A DNA stretch of 64,000 nucleotides from Allokutzneria sp. NRRL B-24872 (GCF_002155965.1 NZ_MUMH01000041.1:31581-95580); one strand, 5' to 3'; positions 8,853 through 17,495 are shown, numbered from the stretch's first letter. The notes: generated by a model not told the origin, from the sequence alone. Program-made: numbers and translations.

Positions 8853-8924
8853 GCCCCCGTAGCTCAGGGGATAGAGCACCGCCCTCCGGAGGCGGGAGCG
8901 CAGGTTCGAATCCTGCCGGGGGCA
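8853..8924 (+). tRNA. tRNA-Arg (anticodon CCG)
   Basis: A full cloverleaf of 72 nucleotides can be folded: acceptor GCCCCCG (8853-8859) with CGGGGGC (8917-8923), anticodon stem CCGCC/GGCGG around the loop CTCCGGA (8884-8890), and T-arm GCAGG-TTCGAAT-CCTGC (8900-8916). The anticodon CCG at 8886-8888 reads CGG arginine codons. The discriminator is A8924 and the CCA end is not encoded. A very strong terminator follows. Confidence 0.96.
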
Positions 8925-8930
8925 CTTCCA

Positions 8931-8978
8931 CGAAACCGGGCCCTGAACAGCGGAAATGCTGTTCAGGGCCCGGTTTCG
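8931..8978. terminator. Strong bidirectional hairpin terminator
   Basis: A perfect 21-bp stem (8931-8951 with 8958-8978) and a 6-base loop lie seven bases after the tRNA. The stem starts CGAAACCGGG and ends CCCGGTTTCG, so it can end transcription from both sides: the tRNA from the left and the HEAT-repeat gene from the right. Confidence 0.9.
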
Positions 8979-8991
8979 TCGTGTACGGGCC

Positions 8992-10959
8992 CTACTGGCT
9001 CAAGGCGGCGACGGCCTCGCGGAGCTGGACGCGAAGTGCCTCGTCCGCGCGGATGATCGAGCTCTCGACTCCCGACCGCACCACGCGTTCCTCGCGGTCG
9101 GCCAGTTCACGCAGAACGCCGACAGTGCCCGACGCGCGCATCTCCACGAGTGCCGCCACCGCCTGCGACGGCCCCGGCCAGCCGTCGGCAAGAACCCGGA
9201 GCACCGGGTCGATCTCGGCGCGTCCGGTGAGCCGCCACAGGGAGAGCACGGCGGAGACCGCTGCCCGATCATCCGTCACGAGGTTCTCCAGCAAGGGAAC
9301 CAACGACCGGTCTCCGAGTTCTGCCGCGAACTCGGCGGCGTCGATGGCCGGGAAGTCGCCGTATGCGAGCACACCCGCCACGGTCGGCAGCACGGTGGAC
9401 GTCTCCCCCGTCAGCCGCCAGTACATTCTCGCGGCGGCGATGCGCGCCCTGCGAACGGGGATGATGGCTTCATCATCGCCCAGTGCCTCACGCAGGCGCG
9501 GAAGGAGACGGTGCGCGGCGTCGCCGAGATCGGCGAGCACCGCGATGGCGGCGTGGTCGTTGAGGTTGGCCTCGGCGGCGAAGAGCAGCGGCTCGGCATC
9601 ACCGGTCAGCTCGTGCAACGCTTTCGCCGCCGCCACCTCGCCTCTCCTCCGAGCCAGGGCTTCGTGCACCTGGGCCGAGTCCGGGGCGATTGCGGCAAGG
9701 GCCCGCGCGGCCACGCTCCCCGCGTAGTCCACAGTGGACAGCACTTCCGGGAGCGCGGCGCGGGCCGCCGTTCCCCAGCTCCCGAGCAGCCGCACCAGAG
9801 CGATTCGGTCCTGGTGGCCCGATCCGCCCGCGAAGGCGGTGCGCGTGGCATCGAGCAGCTCCGCGTCCACCGGAACCGCCGCGTCCACCATGGCGTTCGC
9901 GATCTCGGCGGTCAGTCGTACTGCGCGGACTCCCCCACGCCACCTGGGGTCGCCGATCTCGATCAAAGCGCACAATGCCGACACGCGCGGATCGGTCGAT
10001 CGCGGGCTTTCCAGATCGAGTTCCCGAGCGATCAACGCCGCCAGCTCGTCAGCGGCGCGTGCCGCGAACCCGCTCATGCGGATGGCCGAGACCGCGCCCC
10101 GCACGATGCCGGTGTCCGGGTCCGCCAGCATCCGCGCGAGCACGGGCACCAAGCGCTCCGGCAACGAGCGGCGGCCGTTCATCGCGTCGATCGCGGCGTA
10201 CACGCACGCGAGCCGGACGTCGCGGTGCTCGGATCGGGCCAGTTCCGCCAGGAACTCCGGCACAACGCCGACATCGACCGAACAGACCACAGTGGACAGC
10301 CAGTTGTCGTCCCATTCCCAGCTCTCCAACGGGTCCCCGTCGGCACATCCCGACACGACGGCCGCAGTCACCTCAGGCGACCACTCCAAGCCCCGCGTCG
10401 CGATGGCGTAGGCAGCCGCGACCCGCACCACTGGCTCCTCCCGCAATGCCTGGCTGAGCCACGCCGAGGCGTGGGTGCCGTCCTGCTGGAGGGCCGCCAC
10501 GAGGATCAGCGAGCGGACCCACGGACTCGTCTCGGCATCCCAGCGCATCCGGTGCGGCGGCACGCCCCGCATTCGGCCCAAGGTCGTCGCGGCCAATCCT
10601 CGGACCTGCTCGTCGTCGTCGGCGAGCAGGTTCAGGAGATCGTCAACGCGTCCATCGAGAACGTCCGCGACCGACCCGTCATGGTCACCTTCGGCGGCCA
10701 CGCTGAGCAACCCGACGAGCATGCCGCGGTGCTGCGAACGGGCATCGGCGACGATCTCGAACACGAAGGGCAGCACGAAAGGCGTTGACGAGTACACGGA
10801 GCCTTGGTGCACAACGCTTCCGTACAGTTCCTCGATCGCTTCGAGGGCTGCGTCCCCGTCTGCCGACGCCGCGGCCCGCAACAGGTCCGGCACGTTCTCC
10901 GCCGAACCGTAGGCATGATCGAGCCGGTACCACGCGATGTCAGAGAGCCCCGCAAGCAT
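8992..10959 (-). CDS. HEAT-repeat protein of unknown function
   Basis: A 655-residue soluble protein made largely of HEAT/PBS-lyase-like helical repeats (recurring patterns such as VRGLAATTLGRM, VVRVAAAYAIATRG, DVRLACVYAAIDAMNG, IVRGAVSAIRM). The N-terminus, LSDIAWYRLDHAYGSAENVPDLLR, resembles the start of a common actinobacterial family whose members are often near polymorphic toxin or immunity genes, but no toxin is seen here. It probably acts as a protein-binding scaffold. No signal peptide, membrane helix or catalytic motif is visible. It is monocistronic, bounded by the tRNA terminator downstream and a palindromic element upstream. Confidence 0.8.
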   Translation of the reverse strand: MLAGLSDIAWYRLDHAYGSAENVPDLLRAAASADGDAALEAIEELYGSVVHQGSVYSSTPFVLPFVFEIVADARSQHRGMLVGLLSVAAEGDHDGSVADVLDGRVDDLLNLLADDDEQVRGLAATTLGRMRGVPPHRMRWDAETSPWVRSLILVAALQQDGTHASAWLSQALREEPVVRVAAAYAIATRGLEWSPEVTAAVVSGCADGDPLESWEWDDNWLSTVVCSVDVGVVPEFLAELARSEHRDVRLACVYAAIDAMNGRRSLPERLVPVLARMLADPDTGIVRGAVSAIRMSGFAARAADELAALIARELDLESPRSTDPRVSALCALIEIGDPRWRGGVRAVRLTAEIANAMVDAAVPVDAELLDATRTAFAGGSGHQDRIALVRLLGSWGTAARAALPEVLSTVDYAGSVAARALAAIAPDSAQVHEALARRRGEVAAAKALHELTGDAEPLLFAAEANLNDHAAIAVLADLGDAAHRLLPRLREALGDDEAIIPVRRARIAAARMYWRLTGETSTVLPTVAGVLAYGDFPAIDAAEFAAELGDRSLVPLLENLVTDDRAAVSAVLSLWRLTGRAEIDPVLRVLADGWPGPSQAVAALVEMRASGTVGVLRELADREERVVRSGVESSIIRADEALRVQLREAVAALSQ

Positions 10960-10996
10960 CGCGACATCCTATGGGTGTCTCGACGTAGCCGGAGAG

Positions 10997-11040
10997 CCGT
11001 TTCGTACTCATAGCGGGGTCCCGCTATGAGTACGAAACGG
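10997..11040. repeat. Palindromic element copy 1 (hairpin)
   Basis: Perfect 20-bp arms CCGTTTCGTACTCATAGCGG (10997-11016) and its complement (11021-11040) with a 4-base loop. It sits just downstream of the methyltransferase operon and upstream of the HEAT gene. The same 20-base arm occurs again at 15107-15167, so it is a repeated genomic element that probably works as a terminator. Confidence 0.9.
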
Positions 11041-11052
11041 GTGATCAACGGG

Positions 11053-12693
11053 TTAGCGGAGGCGGGCGCGGATGAGGTGGGCGTCGAGGGGTAGTGGGTG
11101 GGTCTCGACGAGGTCGAAGCCGGTGTCGGCGAAAAGCGAGCGGTAGTCGGCCTCGGTGCGCTCACGGCCGCCGGTGTTGCAGAGCATGTGGATGTCCCAC
11201 GGCACGGCGAGTGAGGTGGCGCCGTCGGAGGACGGCAGTAGGCGTTCGATGACGAGAAGTTCGGCGCCCGCGGGCATGTTCTGCGCACAGGAGGCCAAAA
11301 TGGTGCGGCACTGCGAATCGTCCCAGTCGTGCAGAACGCGGGACAGCAGGTAGACGTCGCCGGAGCTGGGAACAGCCTCGGTGAAGTCGCCGGGGACGAG
11401 GGTGACGCGATCGGCGACGTCGGCCATGCGTGACGCAGCGGCGGTAAGAGCGTGCGGGCGGTCCATCAGGACGCCGCGCACGGACGGGTTGGCGCGCAGA
11501 ACGCGGGACAGCAGTTCGCCGTTGCCACCGGCCACATCGACGACGGTGCGCGCGGCGGAGAAGTCGTAGACACGGGGCACGCCCGCGAACACGGCGTTGC
11601 TGGCGGCCATGGACTGGTGGAACAGCTCCGCCAGCTCAGGATCGGCGGCCATGTGCTGGAAGTGGTGGGAGCCGAAGACTTTCGCGTAGGACTCGCCACC
11701 GCTGCGCACGGATTCGATCAGCGCGGCGAACGATTGATAGAACGGGCCGCCGTACATGAGCGCGAGCGGACGCATCGAACTGGCGACGTCGGAGCGCAGC
11801 AGAGCGCCGAGCTCGGTGAGGCCGTAGCGCGTCCCGGAGGTGTGCACGGTGCCGAGCGACGTCAGGTAGCGCAGCAGCCGAGCGAGGCTCTGCGGGTCAG
11901 AACCCGTGGCAGCAGCGAGTTCCGGCAGTTCCCCAAGAGTCGCGAGGTGGTCGAACAGCCGCAGTTCGGCGCCGGTCGCGATGGCCTGGGTGGCCCACGC
12001 GCCGGTCATCAAGCGCAGGAGTTCGCTGCCAGCACAGGATTCGCGCTGGTGGGTGGCAAACAGCCGGGTGAACCGGCCCGCGCAGATCAGCTCCAAGCGG
12101 CGGAACGCCGGATCGGCGCCGTGCTCGTCGCGGAAGTACAGAACGGTGGAGTTCTCGTAACCGTTGTAGCCGCCGCCGTCCGGGCGCATCGCGGTGGCGA
12201 TGGTGGCGCGAAGTCCGCGCAGCAGAGCCGGATCAGCGCACGGAACGGCGAGCGCGAAGTGGTTCTCGCGACCGTGCGCGCGCTCGTCCTCGGCGATGTG
12301 GGCCAGCTCGGGCGGCGTGACCATCGCGAAGATCTCGATCTCGGTGTGGTCGGTGACCGCGGCGCGCAGGATGCGGACCTCAAGGTCGTGCAGCGGCACG
12401 CCGTACCGGCTGCTCAGCCGTTCGCGGACAACGACGCTGGGCGTCATCTCGCCGACCTGGACGCCGTGTGCGGCTAATGCCTCGGCCAGCCCGTCCAGGG
12501 TCTCGGGGAAGATCAGCAGTGCCACGTGGTCGATGGTGACGTGCCCCGCCACGGCGGCGCGGTCGTCCTCGTCCAGCGAGGGCACGGCGGCGGCGAGCAC
12601 CGACTCGGTGTCGTTGGCGCCGAGGAGGGCCATCGCCGCGGTGACGCGGTCGAGATCCGCCGCGGCGAGTACTGGGGTTGCTGTCGCGGTCAT
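11053..12693 (-). CDS. Fused VOC-like domain / SAM-dependent O-methyltransferase
   Basis: A 546-residue protein in two parts. Residues about 210-546 are a small-molecule O-methyltransferase of the hydroxyneurosporene/acetylserotonin type: an N-terminal dimerisation region, the SAM motif VVDVAGGNGELLSRVL (about 385-400), the acidic residue in GVLMDRPH, VPGDFTEAVP, and the catalytic-His region LSRVLHDWDDSQC. Residues 1-210 look like a glyoxalase/VOC-type domain (HVTIDHVALLIF, HDLEVRILRAAV, ENHFALAVPC). Such a fusion is unusual. It follows the PobA-like hydroxylase by 30 bases in one operon, with a GGAAAG ribosome site, so a hydroxylate-then-methylate sequence on an aromatic is likely. The substrate is unknown. 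Confidence 0.82.
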   Translation of the reverse strand: MTATATPVLAAADLDRVTAAMALLGANDTESVLAAAVPSLDEDDRAAVAGHVTIDHVALLIFPETLDGLAEALAAHGVQVGEMTPSVVVRERLSSRYGVPLHDLEVRILRAAVTDHTEIEIFAMVTPPELAHIAEDERAHGRENHFALAVPCADPALLRGLRATIATAMRPDGGGYNGYENSTVLYFRDEHGADPAFRRLELICAGRFTRLFATHQRESCAGSELLRLMTGAWATQAIATGAELRLFDHLATLGELPELAAATGSDPQSLARLLRYLTSLGTVHTSGTRYGLTELGALLRSDVASSMRPLALMYGGPFYQSFAALIESVRSGGESYAKVFGSHHFQHMAADPELAELFHQSMAASNAVFAGVPRVYDFSAARTVVDVAGGNGELLSRVLRANPSVRGVLMDRPHALTAAASRMADVADRVTLVPGDFTEAVPSSGDVYLLSRVLHDWDDSQCRTILASCAQNMPAGAELLVIERLLPSSDGATSLAVPWDIHMLCNTGGRERTEADYRSLFADTGFDLVETHPLPLDAHLIRARLR

Positions 12694-12723
12694 GAAGCTT
12701 TCCGTTGTGAGAAGCCGAAAAGG

Positions 12724-13890
12724 TCAGATGCCGACGTAGTGCTCGGCGAAGAAGTGCTGGTGTGCCTGGGATTCGCGCAGGCTGTCGAGCCGGGCGTGGC
12801 GCAGTGCGCGTTGGAAGTCCGCTTCGGCGGTGGCCTCCGCCGGGCCGTGCAGGAGTTCGATCATCCAGCGGGAGAACTCCTGCGCCCGCCAGATGCGCGG
12901 CAGGCAGGTGCGCGAGTACGCGTCGAGCGCGCTGTGGTCGTCGCGGTCGAGCGCGTCGACGAGCGCGCGGGCCAGCAGCTCGGCCTCCATGATCGCCAGG
13001 TTGGCGCCCTTGGCGGCGGACGGGCTGATCACGCTGGCGGCGTCACCGACGAGGAACAACCGCTCGTGCTGGATGGGGTCGACCACCTCGGAGCGCAGGT
13101 GCACGATCCGGCGCTCGGTGATCCTGCCCCGGCGCAGCGGGCCGAACTCGTCGGCTCGCATCCTGGTGTCGAGCGCGGCCCAGATCCGGTCGTCCGTCCA
13201 GGCTTCCGCGTCGTCGTCGGGCGAGACCTGGAGGTAGTAGCGCGTCACTTCGGGGCTGCGCGCCATGTGTCCGGCGAAGCCGTCGTCGTGGATGGCGTAG
13301 GTGACGGCGGCCATGCTCTGCGGTGCTTCGGCGAGCACCGCCAGCCAGGCCACGCCGTGGTCCTGGTGGTGCCGGGTCACCGCGTCCGGCATGGCGTGCC
13401 GGGTCGCTCCCCTGCTTCCGTCGCAGCCTGCGAGGAACCTGCCGGTCAACCGACCCGAGCCGTTCGCGTCGCGGTAGCCGATGGTGGCCGTCCGCGCGTC
13501 GACGTCGGTGACGGTGACACCGAAGCGCAGCTCGCCGCCCCTGGTGAGATATTCCGCGATCAGGTCGGTGACCAGATCCTGTTGCGGGTACACCGTGTGC
13601 GTCTCGCCCTGGCCGAGCCGGGCGTAGTCGAGTTCGAACTCGCCGCTCTCGCCGCGGAAGGCGCACAGTCCGTGCGAGTGTCCTTTGTGGAGCATTCCGG
13701 TACCGAGCCCGTGCTCGGCGAGCACCTTCGCGCTGTGCGGGCCCAGGAACCCGGCGCGCGCCCTGGTCTGCACCTGCTCCCGGCTGGCCCGCTCCACGAC
13801 GAGGGTCTCGACCCCGGCGGCCTGTAACAGGTTTCCTAACACGAGCCCGGCCGGTCCCGCGCCCACGATGAGCACGGTCGTCTGGTCCAT
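12724..13890 (-). CDS. PobA-like FAD-dependent aromatic hydroxylase
   Basis: A 388-residue class A flavoprotein monooxygenase, collinear with 4-hydroxybenzoate 3-monooxygenase. It has the FAD motif VLIVGAGPAGLVLGNLL at the N-terminus, RARAGFLGP near residue 45, FLAGCDGSRG, and the second FAD motif LFLVGDAASVISPSAAKG, and ends HYVGI like PobA. By alignment from memory, the PobA residues Tyr201, Arg214 and Tyr222 are kept, but Ser212 is Met and Tyr385 is Leu, so the substrate may be a different aromatic acid. The ATG at 13890 matches the family start; a GTG at 13893 and an ATG at 13920 are alternatives. First gene of the operon with the methyltransferase. Confidence 0.82.
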   Translation of the reverse strand: MDQTTVLIVGAGPAGLVLGNLLQAAGVETLVVERASREQVQTRARAGFLGPHSAKVLAEHGLGTGMLHKGHSHGLCAFRGESGEFELDYARLGQGETHTVYPQQDLVTDLIAEYLTRGGELRFGVTVTDVDARTATIGYRDANGSGRLTGRFLAGCDGSRGATRHAMPDAVTRHHQDHGVAWLAVLAEAPQSMAAVTYAIHDDGFAGHMARSPEVTRYYLQVSPDDDAEAWTDDRIWAALDTRMRADEFGPLRRGRITERRIVHLRSEVVDPIQHERLFLVGDAASVISPSAAKGANLAIMEAELLARALVDALDRDDHSALDAYSRTCLPRIWRAQEFSRWMIELLHGPAEATAEADFQRALRHARLDSLRESQAHQHFFAEHYVGI

Positions 13891-13920
13891 CACGACTTCG
13901 AACCCTTCTTCGCCCGACAT

Positions 13921-14448
13921 TTACTTCACCGCGCAACAATTTCCCGGCACGCGGTAGTAGTTGATCACCAGAAACAATGGAGCGGGAGTGTACGGACGGC
14001 GCCGAACGATGCTTTCCACAGGGGCAACCCGGGGGCATTCGAGCGCTTCACCGTGGCACTGGCGAGCTGAAAACAGCAGGAAGGAGCACTCGAACAACCC
14101 GGAGAACCCCGGGTCCGGCGTCGCGATAACGCGATTATTTGATCAACCGAAAGTGTCACGGATCGGGCGACAATGTGAGCCGTGCCACGAAAAACCAAAG
14201 AAACAGAACGGTCAGCAAAAAAGGCAATTCACCCGGGTGACGCGCGAAGGAGTGACAACCGCGTTCCATGTAGTCAAGAACGCAGGTTGACGGTTCTTAG
14301 AGTCATTCCCCGAGCGCAATCGTGAATTTCCGTTCGGAAATCGGCACCGGGCGGCGGCGTGTGCGTCGCCCACGCGTCGGGGGTGGGCATTAGCATTCAC
14401 CCCATGCGGCCATTCAGGGGAAGCCGCGCGAGCGCGAAGGTGGGGCCG
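13921..14448. promoter_or_regulatory. AT-richer divergent intergenic region
   Basis: About 530 bases between the leftward hydroxylase operon and the rightward lipoprotein gene, noticeably poorer in GC than the genes around it. No convincing gene is present. A dyad ATTTCCG-TT-CGGAAAT lies at 14326-14341, about 105 bases before the lipoprotein start, and could be an operator. Transcription of the hydroxylase operon must start in the left part; no clear -35/-10 pair was recognised. Confidence 0.4.
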
Positions 14449-15099
14449 ATGAAGCGGGGGATGACGGCAGGACTGGTGGCGTGCGCGGTCGTGCTCGCCG
14501 GGTGCTCGGCGCCGGAACCGGCGGTGCAGAGCGGCACCGCGCCGGAGCTGGACCCGAACGCGATCGCCTACGACAACCTGGACTTCGTGACCACGCGCGA
14601 CCGCGTCTACAAGGACGAGCGCAAGTGCGAGGGCCTGCCGGCGGGCTTCGGCCCCAAGATCGGCATGAGCACGCGGCCGATCAGCGGGTACACGCCCGGC
14701 TGCTCGTTCAGCGAGCCGTGGGGGTCGCTGTCGATCACCCAGGGCCCGCCCGCGTACCGGCAGTCGAAGCAGCAGCACTTCTCCGACTACTGGAACGGCA
14801 ACGTCTACATGGGCAGCGGTTACGCCCGGCGGATGATCCTGCTGAACCGCTACTACGCGCTGATGGCCGTCGGGAAGTCCGAGTACGGCACGTGCCTGCT
14901 GGTCGTGGACACCGGCAACGTCGAGCCGATGACCTTCCGCGCCTCACCGCCCCGCGACCAGGCCGAGAAGTACCAGCGCCAGGACGAGGACTTTCCCGTC
15001 GACGACGTGGTCAACACCATCTGCCCCAAGGCGCAGCAGGCCGCCGAGAAGCTGCTCCCGCTCATCGAGCCCAACGGCGGCAGCCGCCTCGCGCCGTAG
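14449..15099 (+). CDS. DUF3558-type secreted lipoprotein
   Basis: A 216-residue predicted lipoprotein. MKRGMTAGLVACAVVLAGC is a classical signal peptide with lipobox LAGC and lipidated Cys19. The mature part, with a conserved Cys pair and the pattern GCSFSEPWGSLSI, fits the DUF3558 family common in Pseudonocardiales and mycobacteria, whose function is unknown. It would be anchored to the outer face of the membrane. The ATG at 14449 was chosen because it gives a clean signal peptide and has GAAGGTGGGG just upstream; an in-frame ATG at 14404 would add a basic extension. It stands alone, with a palindromic terminator after it. Confidence 0.85.
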   Translation: MKRGMTAGLVACAVVLAGCSAPEPAVQSGTAPELDPNAIAYDNLDFVTTRDRVYKDERKCEGLPAGFGPKIGMSTRPISGYTPGCSFSEPWGSLSITQGPPAYRQSKQQHFSDYWNGNVYMGSGYARRMILLNRYYALMAVGKSEYGTCLLVVDTGNVEPMTFRASPPRDQAEKYQRQDEDFPVDDVVNTICPKAQQAAEKLLPLIEPNGGSRLAP

Positions 15100-15106
15100 T
15101 CCCCCA

Positions 15107-15167
15107 CCCGTTTCGTACTCATAGCGGGAAACAGCGCTCCCCTTCACCGCTATGAGTACGAAACGGG
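15107..15167. repeat. Palindromic element copy 2 (hairpin)
   Basis: Perfect 21-bp arms (15107-15127 and 15147-15167) with a 19-base loop, containing the same 20-base arm CCGTTTCGTACTCATAGCGG as the element at 10997. It lies between the converging ends of the lipoprotein and ABC permease genes, where it should act as a bidirectional terminator. The loop differs from copy 1 while the arms are identical. Confidence 0.9.
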
Positions 15168-15174
15168 AAAACGG

Positions 15175-16122
15175 TCAGCCGGCGTCGCGGCGGCGGACCA
15201 GGAAGGCGCCGAAGACCAGCAGCGCGAGCCAGACGACGAGGGAGATCCACGCCTGGATGGCGCCGGAGTTGGGCTCGCCCGCGACGTAGTAGGCCATCTC
15301 CAGCGGGTAGAGCGGGCCGAAGACCTGGGGTGCCATCTCGCGGACGAACAGCAGCAGCGGAACGGTGAGGAAGTAGACCACCAGCGCGCCCGTGCTGTTC
15401 GGCAGCAGCATCGCGATGATCAGCGAGGCCGCCAGCACCATGAAGGTGGACAGCACGGCGATCAGCAGCACCCAGCCGAGCCGCATGGGCAGCAGGTAGC
15501 CGACGTTGGACGCGTCCGCCCCGATGCCGCGGAACAGCAGGAACAGGCCGAAGGTGCTCAGCGCGGTGACGAACCAGACGATCATGATGACCGTGGCCTG
15601 CGCCGCGAGGTAGCGCAGCCGCGCGGGCTGCACGAGCAGGGTCGGCTGCACGCTCTTGTACTGCCACTCGCCCGCGACCAGCTTGATCACCGAGACCAGC
15701 AGGAAGAGCGAGCCGAACTGGGTCACCAGGATCAGCGGGACGACCTGGTCGTAGGCCGAGATGATCATGCCGGACTTGGCGAGGGCGCTGTAGACGAACA
15801 GCAGCGCGAACAGGAAGATCGGCCCGACCGCGAGGGTGATCCGGTCCGAGAGCGTGCCGGTGAGCTTCATGAACTCGGCGAGCACGAGCTTGATGAACGG
15901 CGTCTTCCGCTCGGCGTTGACCGCCCACTCCGCACCGGGCGGAGGCGCCTGGACCTGCGGCTGCGGTGGCTGCTGCGGGTACTGCTGCGGCGGGAAACCC
16001 TGCTGCGGCGGGTACTGCTGCTGCGGAGGGAAACCCTGCGGAGGGAAACCCTGTGGCGGGTACGGCTGCTGGGGGTACGGCTGCTGCGGCTGCGGGCCCG
16101 TCGGCGGCCATGGCGCGGTCAT
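15175..16122 (-). CDS. ABC-2 type permease with Pro/Gln-rich N-terminus
   Basis: A 315-residue membrane protein. Residues 1-65 are a low-complexity cytoplasmic tail made of repeats of the QQPYPPQGFPPQ type. Six hydrophobic segments follow, in the usual ABC-2 pattern (FIKLVLAEFMKL before TM1, VAGEWQYKSVQPTLLVQP after TM2). It forms a transporter with the ATPase encoded upstream, whose stop overlaps this ATG by four bases (ATGA). Disordered Pro/Gln-rich tails are common on actinobacterial membrane proteins and may mediate protein contacts. The exported substrate is unknown; a lantibiotic-immunity or drug exporter role is possible. Confidence 0.87.
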   Translation of the reverse strand: MTAPWPPTGPQPQQPYPQQPYPPQGFPPQGFPPQQQYPPQQGFPPQQYPQQPPQPQVQAPPPGAEWAVNAERKTPFIKLVLAEFMKLTGTLSDRITLAVGPIFLFALLFVYSALAKSGMIISAYDQVVPLILVTQFGSLFLLVSVIKLVAGEWQYKSVQPTLLVQPARLRYLAAQATVIMIVWFVTALSTFGLFLLFRGIGADASNVGYLLPMRLGWVLLIAVLSTFMVLAASLIIAMLLPNSTGALVVYFLTVPLLLFVREMAPQVFGPLYPLEMAYYVAGEPNSGAIQAWISLVVWLALLVFGAFLVRRRDAG

Positions 16123-17000
16123 GCCTGACCTCCGTTTCCGGTCACCTGGAAGAAGAGGTCTTCGAGGCTCATCTGGTCTTCCTTGAGACTGAGCACGGCG
16201 ATCCCGGACTTCATGGCCAGCTCGGACACCTGCTGCAGCGTCGCGTTCACCGCGATGTGGCCGTCCGGGCCCTGCATCGGCTGGAGCTGGTTCTCCGTCA
16301 GCGCCTGGGCGAGCCGGTTCATGTCGGCGGCCTTCACCAGGGTGCGGTTGGACTTGGTCAGCTCGGCCAGCGGCCCGTCGCGCAGGATGCGCCCGCCGCC
16401 GATCATCAGCACGCGGTCGGCGGTCTGGTCCACTTCGGACAGCACGTGGCTGGACAGCAGCACCGTGCCGCCGCGCGCGGCGTAGTCGCGCAGCAGGGTC
16501 CGCACCGAGCGAATGCCCTCGGGGTCGAGGCCGTTGATCGGCTCGTCCAGGATCAGCACCGGCGGGTTGGTCAGCAGGGCGTGCGCCAGGCCGAGGCGCT
16601 GCCGCATGCCGAGGCTGTACTTGCCGATCTTGCGCTTGGCCGCGTCGGCGAGGCCGACCATCTGCAGGACCTCGTCGCAGCGGTGCTTGGGCACCCCGGA
16701 GAGCATCGCCGAGGTCCGCAGGTGCGTGAGGCCGGAGCGGCCGGGGTGCACGGCCTGGCCGTCGAGCAGCACGCCCGCGACGTAGGACGGGTTGGGCCAC
16801 TGGGTGAACGGGCGCCCGGCGACGAGGGACTGGCCCGCGTCCGGCACGGTCAGCCCGCTGATCATCCGCAGCGTCGTCGACTTTCCCGCGCCGTTGGGGC
16901 CGAGGAACGCCGTGACGGTTCCGGGCTGGAGTTCGAAGCCGACTTGGTCGACGACCCTGCGGCCGTCGTAGGCCTTGGTGAGCCCCCAGGCGCTGAGCAC
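16119..17000 (-). CDS. ABC transporter ATP-binding protein
   Basis: A 293-residue ATPase of the DrrA/BcrA type. Walker A is FLGPNGAGKSTT near residues 32-43, the Q-loop follows, then the signature YSLGMRQRLGLAHALL, Walker B with VLILDEPINGLDPEG and the switch His in LLSSHVLSEVDQ. The extra C-terminal 80 residues match exporters that use ABC-2 permeases. The start gives MLSAWGLTKAYDG, the usual family beginning. It is the first gene of a two-gene operon with the Pro/Gln-tailed permease, and translation is coupled by the ATGA overlap. Confidence 0.92.
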   Translation of the reverse strand: MLSAWGLTKAYDGRRVVDQVGFELQPGTVTAFLGPNGAGKSTTLRMISGLTVPDAGQSLVAGRPFTQWPNPSYVAGVLLDGQAVHPGRSGLTHLRTSAMLSGVPKHRCDEVLQMVGLADAAKRKIGKYSLGMRQRLGLAHALLTNPPVLILDEPINGLDPEGIRSVRTLLRDYAARGGTVLLSSHVLSEVDQTADRVLMIGGGRILRDGPLAELTKSNRTLVKAADMNRLAQALTENQLQPMQGPDGHIAVNATLQQVSELAMKSGIAVLSLKEDQMSLEDLFFQVTGNGGQA

Positions 17001-17081
17001 GCCGCCCCCTCGTGTCTCGGGCGGCCGTTCCCCTAAACGGCCGTAGTGGCGATGATGCTAACGCCCCGGCTTTTCCTTTCC

Positions 17082-17144
17082 GTTCGGCACACGCCGAACA
17101 CGACGGAGCCGGGCGGCCCGCGTCGTCGCGCGCCGCCCGGCTCC
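17082..17144. terminator. Tandem hairpins after the small secreted-protein gene
   Basis: Two hairpins lie between the leftward secreted-protein gene and the ABC operon start: GTTCGGC-ACAC-GCCGAAC (17082-17099) and a perfect 12-bp stem GGAGCCGGGCGG/CCGCCCGGCTCC (17105-17116 with 17133-17144). Together they should terminate the gene ending at 17154; the ABC operon promoter must lie to their left. Confidence 0.7.
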
Positions 17145-17153
17145 TGAAGCTGC

Positions 17154-17495
17154 TTAGCGCGTCTCGATCGAGAAGTGCTGCACGGCGGTCTCCTGCTCCC
17201 CGTCGCAGGCCATGACACCGATGTAGCTGCCCGCCTTCAGGCCGGAGAAGGTGGTCGACCAGGTGCCGTTGGCGAAGGTCATCTGCTTGATCTCCTCCGG
17301 GTCGGCGCCGTCGACGAAGCCGTACCAACCGTGGGCCGCGGGGGCCTCGTTGGCGCAGCCGCCGTTGAGCTGGACGGAGTCGCCCACCACCGAGATGGAG
17401 AGCTTCGGAGGCAGGGCGTTGCCGGTACCGGCGGTCGCGGCGAGCGCGGCCGCGGTCACAACGGCAAGACCGAACACGCGCTGGAACTTCCTCAT
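17154..17495 (-). CDS. Small secreted protein of unknown function
   Basis: A 113-residue protein with a Sec signal peptide (MRKFQRVFGLAVVTAAALAATAG, probable cleavage near ...GNA). The mature part, about 85 residues, has two Cys that may form a disulphide. Its alternating strand pattern (LSISVVGDSVQLNGGC, WSTTFSGLKAGSYIGVMAC, AVQHFSIET) suggests a small Ig-like or beta-sandwich fold. I do not recognise a family. It is divergent from the VanY-like peptidase gene across a 200-base region containing a strong dyad, so both might be co-regulated cell-envelope products. Confidence 0.7.
   Translation of the reverse strand: MRKFQRVFGLAVVTAAALAATAGTGNALPPKLSISVVGDSVQLNGGCANEAPAAHGWYGFVDGADPEEIKQMTFANGTWSTTFSGLKAGSYIGVMACDGEQETAVQHFSIETR

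Noticed and set aside
8853..9000. tRNA-associated integration site
   Set aside because: No integrase gene and no direct repeat of the tRNA 3' end was noticed; the following sequence is a terminator and a housekeeping-like HEAT gene.
13961..14290. 109-residue rightward frame in the intergenic region before the lipoprotein gene
   Set aside because: Basic, low-complexity composition, no ribosome site and no family pattern; the open frame reflects locally lower GC with few stops.
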